NCBI GenBank assembly: GCA_021234155.1
Contig: JAJEKV010000084.1
Span: 494,001-558,000, forward strand
From: Isoetes taiwanensis
Lineage: Eukaryota > Streptophyta > Lycopodiopsida > Isoetales > Isoetaceae
Reading direction: 5' to 3'
DNA length: 64,000 nt
Shown: piece after piece, positions 31,613 through 42,400 of the stretch
How positions within the stretch are numbered: the first letter of the stretch is position 1
How the letters are laid out: each line of letters opens with the position of its first letter
Notes under the pieces: model-generated
The model's input: the letters and a program-made list of their open reading frames with translations, nothing else
Databases searched by the model: none
What the model was told of the DNA's origin: nothing
Program-made: the position numbers and the translations under genes

Positions 31613-33393
31613 AGGCTTCCTATGACCTAAATATTGATGTTTATGTTCAAGTCTATGGGGTCGTCATGTGTCCTCCTAGAACATGTCAATGTGGCATAAC
31701 GTAAAATTACTATCTACCTATCTTATAATCCTACTAGTAGTTTATATGATGAAAATTTATTTGTGAACCCTTGTTAGAACTTCAACCTGTGTAAAATTGA
31801 TCGTACTGAATTAAGCTTAAGTGGACATTAATTAACACTTTAGTACCCCTCCTATAACGTAGCTTTTCCAAACAAATAGAAATGGTCACTTTTCAAATAT
31901 AAGTACGTTCCCACAAGGAATATTCATATGTTTTAGAAAACACACCATGTAGATCCAAGACATCCAAAGGGTGTCTAGGGTTTGAACCTACATCAAGGAA
32001 AACATGCAAATCAAATCAAACTAATAATGGATTGCTGGGCTTTTATATCTATTGTTTTCGCAAGGCTATGAACATTTTTGAAGAGCATGACGGTGTGTTG
32101 TGTAGTCAAAAAATGAGAATAATTGCCTAACCCAAAGTACAAGATTTCTTCCGATTCAAGTGTCGTATAAAACTTGATGTGGCATTTCTTATGCCATTGG
32201 ATATCTAACTTTTCACCGGACGGTCTTGAAATTACAAAACTCCATAATGTCATTCCCACGAAAGGTTTAGTTGGTGGAAGTGCTAGGTTTGGGTCTTTGT
32301 GGAACCAATCAAAAGCTCTAGATTCATTTAATACCTATTTTATTCTGGCATTAAGCTATATAGCTTGAGATGAATGTATCTCTTGCTGCCGATTTAATAT
32401 AGACGCCGAAGGTGAGAAAAAAAGTAGGATCTTAGTGCAAGCAGGTCAGCATAAAGGTTTCGATTTCTTACTCTAGACCATAGCCTGATTCGTCGCTTGG
32501 TTTTTTATAGTTTCCGTCTATAGGATAACACAGCCAACCACATAGAAGAACATTTTATCCTTTGTTAAATTTCAACCTTTTCCATACTCCTTTTGGTCCT
32601 GTATGGTGTTGTTCTTATCTGAATTTTGTCCTGATTGTTGTAGATTCTGGAAGGAACCTCAACTTGTGATATAGTAGATGAGGAAGTTCAGAAGTTTTGC
32701 TATAGCAGATACAGATGTTTGGAAGTTTTGCAGTTGGATACAATGGGTTCAAATCCAAAATATGTGTCATTGCTATTGTTCCAAGATACAAATGCCACAT
32801 ACATCTATAGTGCAAAATATCACTTACCATGCACGTCACCAATAGGGACAGGCCATGGCATAATACCATAATTTTCTCTTGATATATGGAGCTTATGCAG
32901 GCAGGCACTGTACGTTGATTAAACGCATTGCGACACGAGTTCGAGCCTGTAATCATGATCGCTTCTGCTATGCATGACAAACTAAAGATTTAAGTGTAAA
33001 CTCTCCTTTGATAGAAAGGATTAAATGTCGAGGCATATGATATTTTCACCACATAACCACCCGAACATCTGGTTCACAATTGAAAACTACAGTAAAGACA
33101 AAACGCAAGTTGGATTTTTGAAGATTATTAAAACAAACTACACGTAGTTATATGGAGCTGTGGTTTTTCAAGGATATGCTGTAGTTATTTTAAGGAGTTA
33201 TATTAGTTGTTTTTTTTTTTTTAAGAATGTGTGGTTTCTTAAGAAGATGTAGTTTCTTTTGTAAGGATGTGTTGTTTCCTAAGAAAGTATATTTTTTCGA
33301 AGGGATGTCTTTTCTTAAGGTACTGTCTTTTCGAGGTGTGGTTTTTTTATGGTTTTCTAAGGCAATGTTACCTCAGACCAGTGGAGACAACGG
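31613..33393. other. Spacer, no gene recognised
   Basis: AT-rich DNA after the germin gene. A minus-strand frame at 32615-32980 (121 codons) and smaller ones show no family features. Near 33215-33350 a degenerate ~20-bp repeat is visible (GATGTGTTGTTTCCTAAGAA-like units). Confidence 0.5.
33215..33350. repeat. Degenerate short tandem repeat, ~20 bp units
   Basis: Successive imperfect units of the form AAG-AATGTG-TGGTTTCTTAAG (also GATGTAGTTTCTT, GATGTGTTGTTTCC, GGGATGTCTTTTCTT) follow a T-run, just upstream of the LINE fragment. Confidence 0.5.
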
Positions 33394-35300
33394 TTGGAGG
33401 AGTTGTATGACCCCCCAGGCGCGATCGTTGAGGTACCAGATCAGCTAGGAGAAACGCTACAGCTTTCAGAGGACATCCACCAGGGTCTTAGACATCTTGG
33501 TAATGGTAAAGCAAAGGACTTGCAGAGACTTCAGGCCGAGCTGTTGAAATGGGGTGGACCAGATTTGCTAGGGCCTTTGACAATGATAATCAATCAGGCC
33601 ATTAGAGAGGGCCTCCCACATGAATGGATGGTTAACAAGGTCACCCCTATTCATAAGACGGGAAGTAGGGATGACTCCACCAACTACCGTATGATCGTGA
33701 TGAGCCCATTACTCGCAAAACTTCTAGCAGATGTGCTAGAGAAGAAGTTAACGCAGTGGGCTGAGGCGCTGAGGAAACTGGAGTACATGCAGTTGTCCAG
33801 GCAGGTTTTTGCCCTGCCCACTCCACGATTGACCATATTTTTACTCTCAGAATTCTTATGGAAGCTAGCCGCAATGCACGACGTGACTTGTATTGCTGTT
33901 TCGTGGATTTTAAGACGGCATATGATATGGTCCCTCGAGACCTGTTGTGGCAGCGCTTGCAGGAGCTACATGTCCCACGGGACTTGCAAAATGCCATCTA
34001 CAGGCTCTATGACGGAATATATGCCACTTTGCCTGCGTCAGATCACCGAGTGAGTAGCCCCATAGGTGTTAAATAGGGATGTCCGTTATCTCCAACGCCT
34101 TTGCTCTATGCAGACGATGTGGGCTTATTGTCCCATACATCTAGGAGTATGCAGGAACATTTGGACCCTCTCAGTGGATTATGTGACATAGCAGGAATGA
34201 CCGTGAACCAGCAGAAAACCAAGCTGCTGGCAATCCTGTCCGCGCAGCATGATATCCCAGACTTCTATTACAGAGGACAAAGGATGGATGTTGTAGGGAC
34301 CTTTTAAGTATCTGGGAATCGATTTTTCTGCTAACATGCTATGGGATGATTGTGTAGAAAGAAGGGTCAGCGCGGGATGGAAAGCCATGTATGCAATGCA
34401 GAATAGCTGTTACAGAATAGATCTCTGCGTTGGGCACGCAAAGCACACCTGTTCAGAGCACTCGTTGAACCCGTATTGTTGTATGGGGTAGAGGCCTGGG
34501 GTCCAGCGCAAGAACACCTGGGATAAGCTAGAGAGGGTACAAAAGGCCTTCTTGACATATAGCCTAGGCATCAAGGACACGGTGCCTTATCCGATTTTGC
34601 TGTATGAGACGGGTTTTTGGCCCCTGCAACATTCTGCTATGAGCAGGCACCTTGCGTATTTCCATAAGGTTGACGGAATGGATGCACAACGTCTCCCTCC
34701 CCGGGCTCTGTTATTGGCACAAGGGCCACAACGACTGAAGAGAGTGTGGCAGGAGCATTGTAAGGGGTGGTTCGCAAGATGGTCCATAGACTATCAACAA
34801 ATTATGGATATGCCAAATATCGAGGAACAAGAGCTGCAATGAGCACTTTGCTGCCTCTCTGTGGGATGTGCTCACTCTTGCGAAGCCCAAAACAGAGCAC
34901 TACATGCAGGTTAATCCGTCGCTGGAACATTGCCCACACCAATATTTGAAGGCACACATCTCTACCAAGAAACAGAGAGCCATAGCTACAATGAGGACAA
35001 GGTCCCACCATCTCAGAATTGAGACAGGCCGCTGGGGTACGGATGGAGGGCAAAGAATCCCCTAGCATGAGAGATTATGCCAGCGTTGCCACATGCAGAT
35101 AGTAGAAGATGAACACCATGCTCTACAGGAGTGTCCGGCATATGAACACATCCGAGCAACTCATGCCGATCTCAGATGCTCTGAGATAACAATTCATCAA
35201 TTGCTGGCTTCGCCAATGGTTGCACATCTAGCATCCTACATTCTGCTCCACCGTCAGAGAGTCCCTCACAGCATGGGGAATTTGAGCGCCCAGATAGGGA
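33394..35300 (+). pseudogene. Non-LTR retrotransposon (LINE) reverse transcriptase fragment, 5'-truncated
   Basis: The frame starts within the linker before the RT: GLRHLGNGKAKDLQRLQAE, NQAIREGLPHEWM and TPIHKTGSRDDSTNYRMI (the NYR motif). After a frameshift near 33790 comes palm motif A, CCFVDFKTAYDMVP (~33895). Then GVK, a stop, and GCPLSP (~34080). The catalytic YADD lies at 34107-34118. GCPLSP and YADD are separated by only about 6 codons, where several dozen residues are normal, so an internal deletion has removed part of the palm. Downstream pieces include FKYLGIDF, GWFARWSIDYQQIM and a C-terminal zinc-knuckle CQRCHMQIVEDEHHALQECP (~35080). The endonuclease is missing at the 5' side. 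Dead copy; clade not resolved (L1, RTE or CR1-like). Confidence 0.9.
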
Positions 35301-36018
35301 ATTTGAACGCCTACTACAAGGGTTTTTCCTCCCACATGGGGGGTTTTTTCGTCCCAGTGGTAGGGACACATTGTATAGGGCTTTTGTGGTTTTCGTTTGT
35401 GTTTGGATACTATCTGATATATTGTATTGTGACCGTCTCATAGGCCAGTTGGCCTTCGTGGACGTTAAAATATACTTCCTTCCTTCTAAGAATCCATGTA
35501 TGACCAAGTGATCCATATACCATTGCTACCACAAAGTTGCAGCATAGAAGAGCTATATGCATGCTTGACATACTTTGCTAACATTTGACTTCGTACATGT
35601 GTCTGTGAGCTTCTAGAGCAGGAAACTTGAAGACATCCATCATTTGGCAACTTCTAGAAGACACATTTATATGAAGAATCAAAGATGGCATTGGTTTGGC
35701 ATCATATAGGCATTTCTTGAAGGACATTTAAGCACCTAAGCATCTTGAACACTTGAAGTCAAAGTTGAAGACCCTAAAGACAAACTTTGGAAGACCCCTT
35801 GAAATTCAATGGTACTTTGCATGATTCAAGCTTTTGGCATGATGTTGCTTCTTAAGGCATTTTTGAGTTTCGAAATAGAACCACAGTAAGACATGCCCAG
35901 CGATTTTTGGATACAATTTTCTTTATTATGTATTTTCTCAAATGATGTATTTCTAACTAGAAAAGGTTAGAGACCTAAGGAACAGAAGTATAGGAACAAG
36001 GAACTGGAAAAGGGCACA
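35301..36018. other. Spacer between two LINE fragments
   Basis: The first ~150 bp may be the 3' untranslated part of the upstream LINE (GGGTTTTTTCGTCCC-type sequence). After that I see nothing coding. Confidence 0.4.
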
Positions 36019-36900
36019 ATGATGGTAGAGAGAACGATGGGGCTAATAACAATGATGCAGGCACAAGTACGAGACGGAAGTGAAAGACAAGACACAGAAG
36101 ACTTTTCAACAGTGCAAGAGGATGAGACACCACTGGAGGCCAAGACAAGAGGGCAGAGAAAAAAAGCGATCAGAGGGACAGAGCAGCAAAAGGGTCGGGA
36201 CACACTCAGAAGGGAAAGAAAAAATACAAATATTTTATTGGAACTGTACTCGCTACCCCTGTGATAATGGTGAAAGGCTAGAAGAAGAGAGAACCTAGGA
36301 CATCATATGCCTGGTTGGGACTTGGGAGCATGACTCGAAGAGGCTCCCAGAAGAACCCGGATACATTCTTTGTTTGTGTTGAAAGGAGAAGAATTATATA
36401 ATAGGAAGGGATATCACAAGATTAGCATGCTATATTAAAAAAGGAATTGCAAACGAGGTATGTATTGTCACAAGTGATGTCAATAAAAGATACATCCTAG
36501 TTAATGTCACATTGCATAGCAAAAACGTTTTGTACTTATTAATTGCATATTTACCCGGGGGTTTCACCATGTTGATCCATATTATGCAACAACATGATTG
36601 GAAAGGGGTTTTTTATTTTTAAAACATCCGTATACGGACGAAGGCAAATATGTGTGCACCACCATTTTGCCGTAGGTGGTCGAGAAGGGAAAGATGGACG
36701 GGAATAAGGAAACCCATATCATACATTAGGCATTCCTCTTGGACATCTAGAGCGCCATAGATATGTCAAATTTGTATTAGCAGACCTTGGAGTTTTAAAT
36801 GAAAGATTGAAGTCTCTGGTATTCGGGCCACCAAGAGATCTATTCTCAAAACTCTCGGAAAATCTTCAAGAACAATTTTAGGTGCTTGTTGGATAAGGAG
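36019..36900 (+). pseudogene. LINE endonuclease-domain fragment
   Basis: A lysine/arginine-rich lead (QRKKAIRGTEQQKGRDTLRR) is followed in a shifted frame by an APE-type endonuclease start: IQIFYWNCTRYPCDNGERLE (WNC-x-G-type motif, ~36230). Next come a stop, DIICLVGTWEH (the Q-E/V-E-T-W region, ~36300), LPEEPGYILCLC and ACYIKKGIANEVCIV. The last segment is RYILVNVTLHSKNVLYLLIAY (~36490-36550). The catalytic E of QETW is replaced (G-T-W). It stops at ~36900, where the minus-strand retroposon begins, so it was probably truncated by that insertion. It lies downstream of the RT fragment, so the two are not one element in normal order. Confidence 0.7.
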
Positions 36901-36902
36901 GG

Positions 36903-38750
36903 GGTTTTTCTTTTTCTTTTTCTTTTTTTAAGACGTCAAACTTTATTAATAACACTCCAACATAATACATAATACAATGCAGAGACAGGAATAAAAAACT
37001 TAGCGGACAATCAGATCCAACTGAGCAGGGCCACCCATCTAAGCATGACAATATAATGCAGGTTACACTATTATCCTCTCCTACAAAGAGAAGAATAATA
37101 TATAATCATATTTTTAAAAAAGTTACTTTAACCAGGTCGAACTTCCACATCCATAGAATCATTAACAGCAACTTGATCTGCTCTCTGGTGTCTCAATGCC
37201 ATTGAGTCAGGGATATCCACTGTAACAATCGTAGCAGATATTGGAGCTACAGAGTGAACCAACGCAGATTGAGGAGCCGAGCTATTTTTGCGACGTGCAA
37301 GTTTCTTCAGGCGTGGAGTAAACCATCCTTCTTCCAATAATTCTTGCTTCTGAGCAATGTCCTGAAGACGAGAGTGTAGACCCTCTACGCAATAGAATAA
37401 GGCGATAGTGCAGAAATAGCTAAAGAAGGAGGCACAGGGGCTGGTAATACTGGCAGATTAACTAGTGCAGAGGCAGATGAGGAAGAAGATGATACAACAC
37501 GACACTCAAGTGAAGTGGATGCTATGTGACATGGGATAGCAGCAGTTGGGAAGGTAGAGACAAAAGTATGCCTGGACCTGTAAGCAGCAAAAGCCTCAAT
37601 ATTGGGAAACATCTTGGCAAGCTCGGGTCCATTAAGCAGACGTAGTTTGTATTTGAAATAAAGTGGGCCACTTTTGACCACTACTGACTGAGGAATAGAA
37701 ACACAAGTAGGAAAAGATACACAAATTCGAGGACCATTAACAATAGAATGGGCAAGATGCATACCCAATCCATTGGCAATAGCAATCATGAAATCAAACA
37801 CTTGTAGTTCTAGTGGAAAATCCTCTAAGGCAAGCCAACAAGGCATGCGCAATGCACCAGACTTACTTGGCAAGAATCCAGGAGAATAAACCTGATATAG
37901 AAGATAATGTCCCCAAAGAGAATCAACACCACGCTCCACAAGCCTGTCAACTGCAAGTGAAGAGTCAAACATGACCAGGAAGAAATTATTATCTTTATCC
38001 AAAACTTGTAGAGATGCATAATGAGGGAGACCCAGTCTCTGAAGGTGATGTTTTAGCCAAAAGCCAACTCTCCTGAGATCCAAAAACTGTCCAGTGAAAT
38101 GGCAAACAACTGCATGAGACACAAGGTTCTGAACACACTGCAAATGAACATTATGATCAATTTCGACAACCGGTAGGCCAGCCTGTGTAAAAGCATTTGA
38201 GCACTGTTGTGCCTCATAGAATACACCCTCAGGAGGCAGCTGAACATCTGTATGGTCATCTTGTGCTTGTAACTCATTTAGATACGAGCTCAATTCTTTC
38301 TTGTTATTCTGTAACATAATATTCAATGCAGCAAAAACACGAGCAGATTGCATACTGGATGTCAAATCACGTTTGATCCAATCGATAAATCGTGTAGAAG
38401 GCGCTCTAGCCACAGCATCAGAAGAACCCCACGGAGCAGAAGGAGCAGATGCACATCCAGCAGAATTAGACACAAAGGAAGCAGAAGCAACAGTAGAAGT
38501 ATTTACAGTGGTCTCTACTTGAGAATTAGATAAAGGTGCAGATTTAGACAGGGGGGAAAGTGCTGCAAGCTTGTACTCATATTAACAAGAGAAGGGTCAA
38601 AAGCAAGAGGATTGAGGCGAGAATTATCAGGTAAATTAGGAAGCGGCAAAGGAGAATTCATATCATGCGCAAAAGAAAAGCAGAAGCACCACCTACCACT
38701 TTCTTGGCTGACAAACATATTCCGGAAGCTGGCAAACTAGGGTTTGCCAT
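36903..38750 (-). mobile_element. ORF1-only LINE-derived retroposon with A-rich tail
   Basis: On the minus strand the element begins near 38750, has a DUF4283-like ORF1, then a polyadenylation-type AATAAAG at ~36945, and finishes in an A-rich tail (AAAAAAAG then AAAAAG repeats) at 36905-36930. No endonuclease or RT lies between ORF1 and the tail. Length ~1.85 kb. A target duplication is not obvious. The layout resembles non-autonomous, ORF1-only LINE derivatives (compare mammalian HAL1). Confidence 0.65.
37128..38473 (-). pseudogene. LINE ORF1-type protein with DUF4283-like domain, frameshifted
   Basis: A 362-codon frame (38473 to 37385) continues, after one frameshift near 37390, into a frame ending at 37128 (EEGWFTPRLKKLARRKNSS, VEVRPG). 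The N-terminal ~110 residues are low-complexity and helical. The middle part has the DUF4283 pattern: FFLVMFDSSLAVDRLVERG (~residues 167-185), HYLLYQVYSPGFLPS, then MPCWLALEDFPLELQVFDFM and IAIANGLGMHLA. DUF4283 occurs in ORF1/gag-like, RNA-binding proteins of plant LINEs. Upstream, at ~38748, another frame starts MANPSLPASGICLSAKK and probably is the original N-terminus, separated by a frameshift. No zinc knuckle of the usual CCHC form is visible. Confidence 0.75.
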
Positions 38751-38815
38751 GGTAGCCGAAATCTGTAAACTCCAAATCCGGCCCAGATAGACACAGCAAA
38801 ACTGTATAAATTCAG

Positions 38816-38931
38816 TTTTGCTTCTACAATTATGCTATGGAGGATACATTCACTCTATACATTGATGAGAAAGGGCTTCAGTCATCATTTTTTATAGTTT
38901 TTGATGGACATGGCGGAAATGTTCTTGCAGA
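38816..38931 (+). pseudogene. PP2C protein phosphatase, exon with MED and DGHGG motifs
   Basis: After an acceptor (ATTCAG, ending 38815) the frame reads FCFYNYAMEDTFTLYIDE, then FFIVFDGHGGNVLAE, and ends at a donor A|GTAAGA. MED and DGHGG are PP2C motifs 1 and 2, and their aspartates bind the catalytic Mn/Mg ions. PP2Cs dephosphorylate phosphoserine and phosphothreonine, often in ABA or stress signalling in plants. The rest of the gene lies ~9.5 kb downstream (48388-48832), because an 8.7-kb transposon occupies the intervening intron. No exon upstream is found; an ORF1 retroposon ends only ~65 bp before. Confidence 0.85.
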
Positions 38932-39096
38932 GTAAGAAATTAAATTCTTATTGTTGTGTTTATTTACGAATTCATGTTTAGATAGTGAATACTAGAGTTA
39001 GACATTTAGCACGGTTATTAACAGGATGCTAAAGACGTCATTTTGGCCTATATACAAGAAGTGGCTATCTAGTACTATTCTACTGATTCTCTCCTA

Positions 39097-39123
39097 GGGT
39101 CAAAAAATGCTAAACCCTTGCAA
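39097..39123 (+). repeat. Left terminal inverted repeat of the 8.7-kb transposon
   Basis: Starts GGGTCAAAAAATGC and continues TAAACCCTTGCAA. It differs from the right TIR at positions 6, 17 and 23 only. Flanked on the left by CCTA. Confidence 0.88.
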
Positions 39124-39327
39124 AATTATGAAATCAAAGCACCTATTCAGCACTTTTTTTTCACTCACCCGTCAATTTTGACTGCCCTTCTTTTCACGTC
39201 ACCTTATTTCATTTTGGTTCATTCGGTCGAATTTGGCGCTCGATTCTTCCAGTTGAATTTGGCACTCGATTCATCCGGGAATCCTTCTATCAGTGCAAAT
39301 CATCGCCAACACTTTAATGTTGGCGCC

Positions 39328-41083
39328 ATGGAGAACACAATAGATCAAGTATGTTTTTTTTTTACTTAGTTTTTTAGGTTTTTCCTTTGTGCCAATCCCT
39401 AAGGTTACAGCTGAAATTGCTTAATCTCTCTTTGCAGATCCCATTAGCAAGAACAAAGATAGAATTTGATGAGCTTCGTGGGTTGTGTTCTAAGGGTAGG
39501 CATCCCAAGAATGTGAAGAAATCAGACATTACAGAAGCAGAATTCCTTAGCGTATGGAAAGTTCCACTTAAAAATAGTAAAATCCACGTTTCCATGATCC
39601 ATTTTAATCAAGCGAGTTTACCAACCAGGACTCACAAATCATGAAGTTCGCACTTGGTTCGCCAGAGCATTTGCATGGCAGCGAACTTTGAAAGGTCAGT
39701 CCAACCCTGCAAAATTTGAAGTGGATTGGGCCTAGTTTGCTTTTGATTCTATGAAAATATCAGTAGAGCAGAAAAGGAAATCTCAATGTGATGGAGTTGA
39801 TCCTATTGTTGTCAATTTGACTGCTGCATGGAACAGTTGAAGTCATTGATGATTGAGAAAAGCAAGACAGAAATTGCCATTGCCAACATAGAGCATGAAC
39901 TTCTTAGGCTTGAAGGGAATGTGCAAGGGTCAGAAGCAGTGCTGAAATCACTAGCTTCTATGATGGAGGAAAAGCCTGCACAAATTAAGGATTTGGTAGA
40001 TGATTTCGGAGATGATGAAGACATGGCGCCAGCAATTTTCACGCTTCGAATTGAGCAACAGATCTTGAAGTCAGCAATGGAGTCTGCTTATAAAAGTGTG
40101 AATTCTGAGAAAAATAACCAGTTGAATAACAAACTTTCCTCCCTATCATCGAGTGTTGCATCTTTGACTGATGACATTTGCCATTGGAATGCAAAGCGAA
40201 CGCATTTGCTTGCAATGCAGCAGAATTTCAAATCATGGAAGTGTTTGAAGCCCCGAGCGGGCATTTACAAACTCCCTACTGGAGCAGAGTCTAATATTTG
40301 TGTGGCATGTGGATTGCTATACACGTATGAATACCTGTTTATAGTAAAAGTGAAGTGCCAACACACTTATCATATTTGTTGTTTCCAAGCTGTAGCAGAT
40401 GCTTGGACATGCATAGTTTAGGGATGCAATACCCAAGTGCCAGCAGGTCTTATGCAAGAACTCGGTTACAACTGTGAAGAGGAAATCGAAGATGGCAATG
40501 ATGATTGTGAAACCAATATGATTGTGAAGAAGCTTAAACTGTTTCTGTACCAGCAAGCAAAGATGGCGCAACTTGCGTTAATCAAGTAGAATATGTTTAT
40601 GATTGTCCTCCAAATGCCTCTCCTTTGGAAGGCAACTTCAAATCAGGTATTTCCTTTGTAGGGCGCTTTGAATCAATCACACAACTGAATGTCCTTTTCT
40701 CTAAGCAGGTTCTTTAGTTGCAGAAAAGACCTCAAATGCAGAAAAGGCCTCAAATGCAGAAAAGACCTCAAATGCATATTCATTGAAAGGTGGGATTAAA
40801 CTTTTTCTATTATCACTTGAAACATGTAGTAGTCTTAAGATTTTATCGTTTGTAAGCAGGGGCATCAGTTATAGACATGATAGATGCAGATGAAGCTTGT
40901 GCTGAAGACAATGTTACTCCTCATATTGTAGTTGAGGAAAAGCCAGCACAAGACATAATCATCCAAAGTATATGTGTTGAAAATGAGGTTTCTGCTCAGA
41001 TAGTAGGTGGAAAGAATGAAGATACGATTGAAAAGTGGTTGAGGAAAAGACAGATTAGTTACTGCAGTCTTGCCATGTTTTAG
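39328..41083 (+). pseudogene. Transposon gene A: coiled-coil protein with CxxC/RING-like zinc finger
   Basis: Exon 1 at 39328-39348 (MENTIDQ) ends at a GT donor. Exon 2 starts after TTTGCAG at 39438 (IPLARTKIEFDELRGLCSKG, then HPKNVKKSDITEAEFLSVW). Further pieces shift frame: LTNHEVRTWFARAFAWQRTL (~39630) and the 197-codon frame at 39828. That last frame is a coiled coil (EKSKTEIAIANIEHELLRLE; later LNNKLSSLSSSVASLTDDI) followed by a zinc-finger-like cysteine pattern CVAC...KCQHTYHICC...C (~40290-40430), similar in spacing to RING or FYVE/PHD-type fingers. A stop breaks the finger after WTCIV. A later exon near 40861-41083 is acidic. Function unknown; possibly an accessory protein of transposition, or captured. 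Confidence 0.6.
40719..40772 (+). repeat. 18-bp tandem repeat, 3 copies
   Basis: TGCAGAAAAGACCTCAAA three times, the middle copy with GG for GA, within the 3' part of gene A. The unit is a multiple of three and would add a 6-residue repeat (AEKTSN) without breaking the frame. Confidence 0.95.
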
Positions 41084-41661
41084 ACTCTAAGCTTAACTTT
41101 AACTTGATGTTAAGATGAACCATAATAGTACATTTTGAATACTTGTAGCATTAGGGGCAAAGTTTCCAAATGATGGCGTGTGGATGTCATTCAACTTTTG
41201 CATGGGGCTGTTTCATTCTACTATAATGCAGCTACAGGCTTAGTGTTTAAAATCTTGTTTATTAAACCACAATTTACTTTGCAAACAGATTCATTTGATC
41301 GGCTACTTGTATTTTTAACTAAATGTAAAGGCTAGCTGTTGATAATACGAAGGAAACATAAATGCTGCTGAAACACCCCCCAACTATATACTTCTTTAAC
41401 CATAATGCTACAGATTTTCAATGGCTATAAAATTGCTCCTCAATTATCAAATCCAAGCTGATAAATCCAGTTCAGCCTTTCTCCTCAGCTGCTAGTTCCA
41501 ACAGGCAGAAATGTGTATGATGCTACACTCTGGCAAACAAGCTGCAGTATCTTAACCTCATGTTCTATTATGCACTCTTCCGATAATTACGTTGCACGAT
41601 TGGCATTCCAAGTTGAATATAGCCATGGCAACTGAGCAAGGTGGATTGCAAGGTAAAGTGC

Positions 41662-42175
41662 CTATAAAGACAATATCATCCTGATTGTCCCTGCCAATAT
41701 AATACCTCCAGCAAATGCTGAAACCAATTCCATGCCACGGGCCAGCTGTCGAAACCTGTACATAGTATATAAGATTGGCACCAAGGGATATGTGGGCAGT
41801 CGATCATTTCCTAGCAGCATTTCATAAGGAACTTGAATAAATACCAAAGCTAAGTATGGACAAATTACAGCAATGCCAACAGGCAGCTTGCCTACAATGA
41901 TGGAAAGTATAAGGGCAAATATACCCATTCCTACACCAGCATAAGATAAGGATTCCCAGAGATATGGTAATCCCTTCGGGTACCCTGTAATACTCCCAGG
42001 GACCTATCCAGGGAGGATGCCCAACCTTATCTGTCAACACAAAGAAGGCATCTGCTGAAAGAACAAATAACAAGTCAAGTGCAAAAATTGCTCCAAGGCC
42101 TAACCAATAAGACTTCGAAAATAATGCCAATGGTGAGAGCAATGCTGGAGGCATCAAAACCATTGTCGACAACAA
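41662..42175 (-). pseudogene. Multi-pass membrane protein fragment carried by the transposon
   Basis: From 42175 the minus strand encodes strongly hydrophobic segments: MLSTMVLMPPALLSPLALF, YWLGLGAIFALDLLFVLSA, DAFFVLTDKVGHPPWIGPWE. After a frameshift near 41970-42000 it resumes as GLPYLWESLSYAGVGMGIFA, LILSIIVGKLPVGIAVICPY and finally FAGGIILAGTIRMILSL with a stop at 41662. I count about five membrane-spanning stretches. The conserved-looking HPPWIGPWEYY and YLWESLSYAG loops suggest a real plant gene family, which I cannot name. It lies inside the TIRs, between the C-terminus of the transposase and gene A, so a captured host gene piece is most likely. A normal component of the transposon is the alternative. 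Confidence 0.5.
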
Positions 42176-42400
42176 TAGACATTATAGACAGTTTCAGAAA
42201 TTATATTAGATTAAATCCTCCATATCAAAGAGTGCAGGAGTGATAATAACTACAATAGGAGCTCCCATTCACATACTATAAATTTGTCTACATAGCTTAT
42301 GAAATAGGTCTGTGAGCAGAATGATTAATCAGAATCAAAGAGCAGAATTCTTTGACCTCTTCGATATTTTCTTACATGGTGCAGTCACAATGTCGTCTTC

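Noticed and set aside
31277-31625. Minus-strand and alternative plus frames over germin-like gene 2
   Set aside because: Shadows of the intact cupin frame.
38301-38533. Plus-strand frames opposite the ORF1 protein
   Set aside because: Antisense shadows of the DUF4283-like frame.
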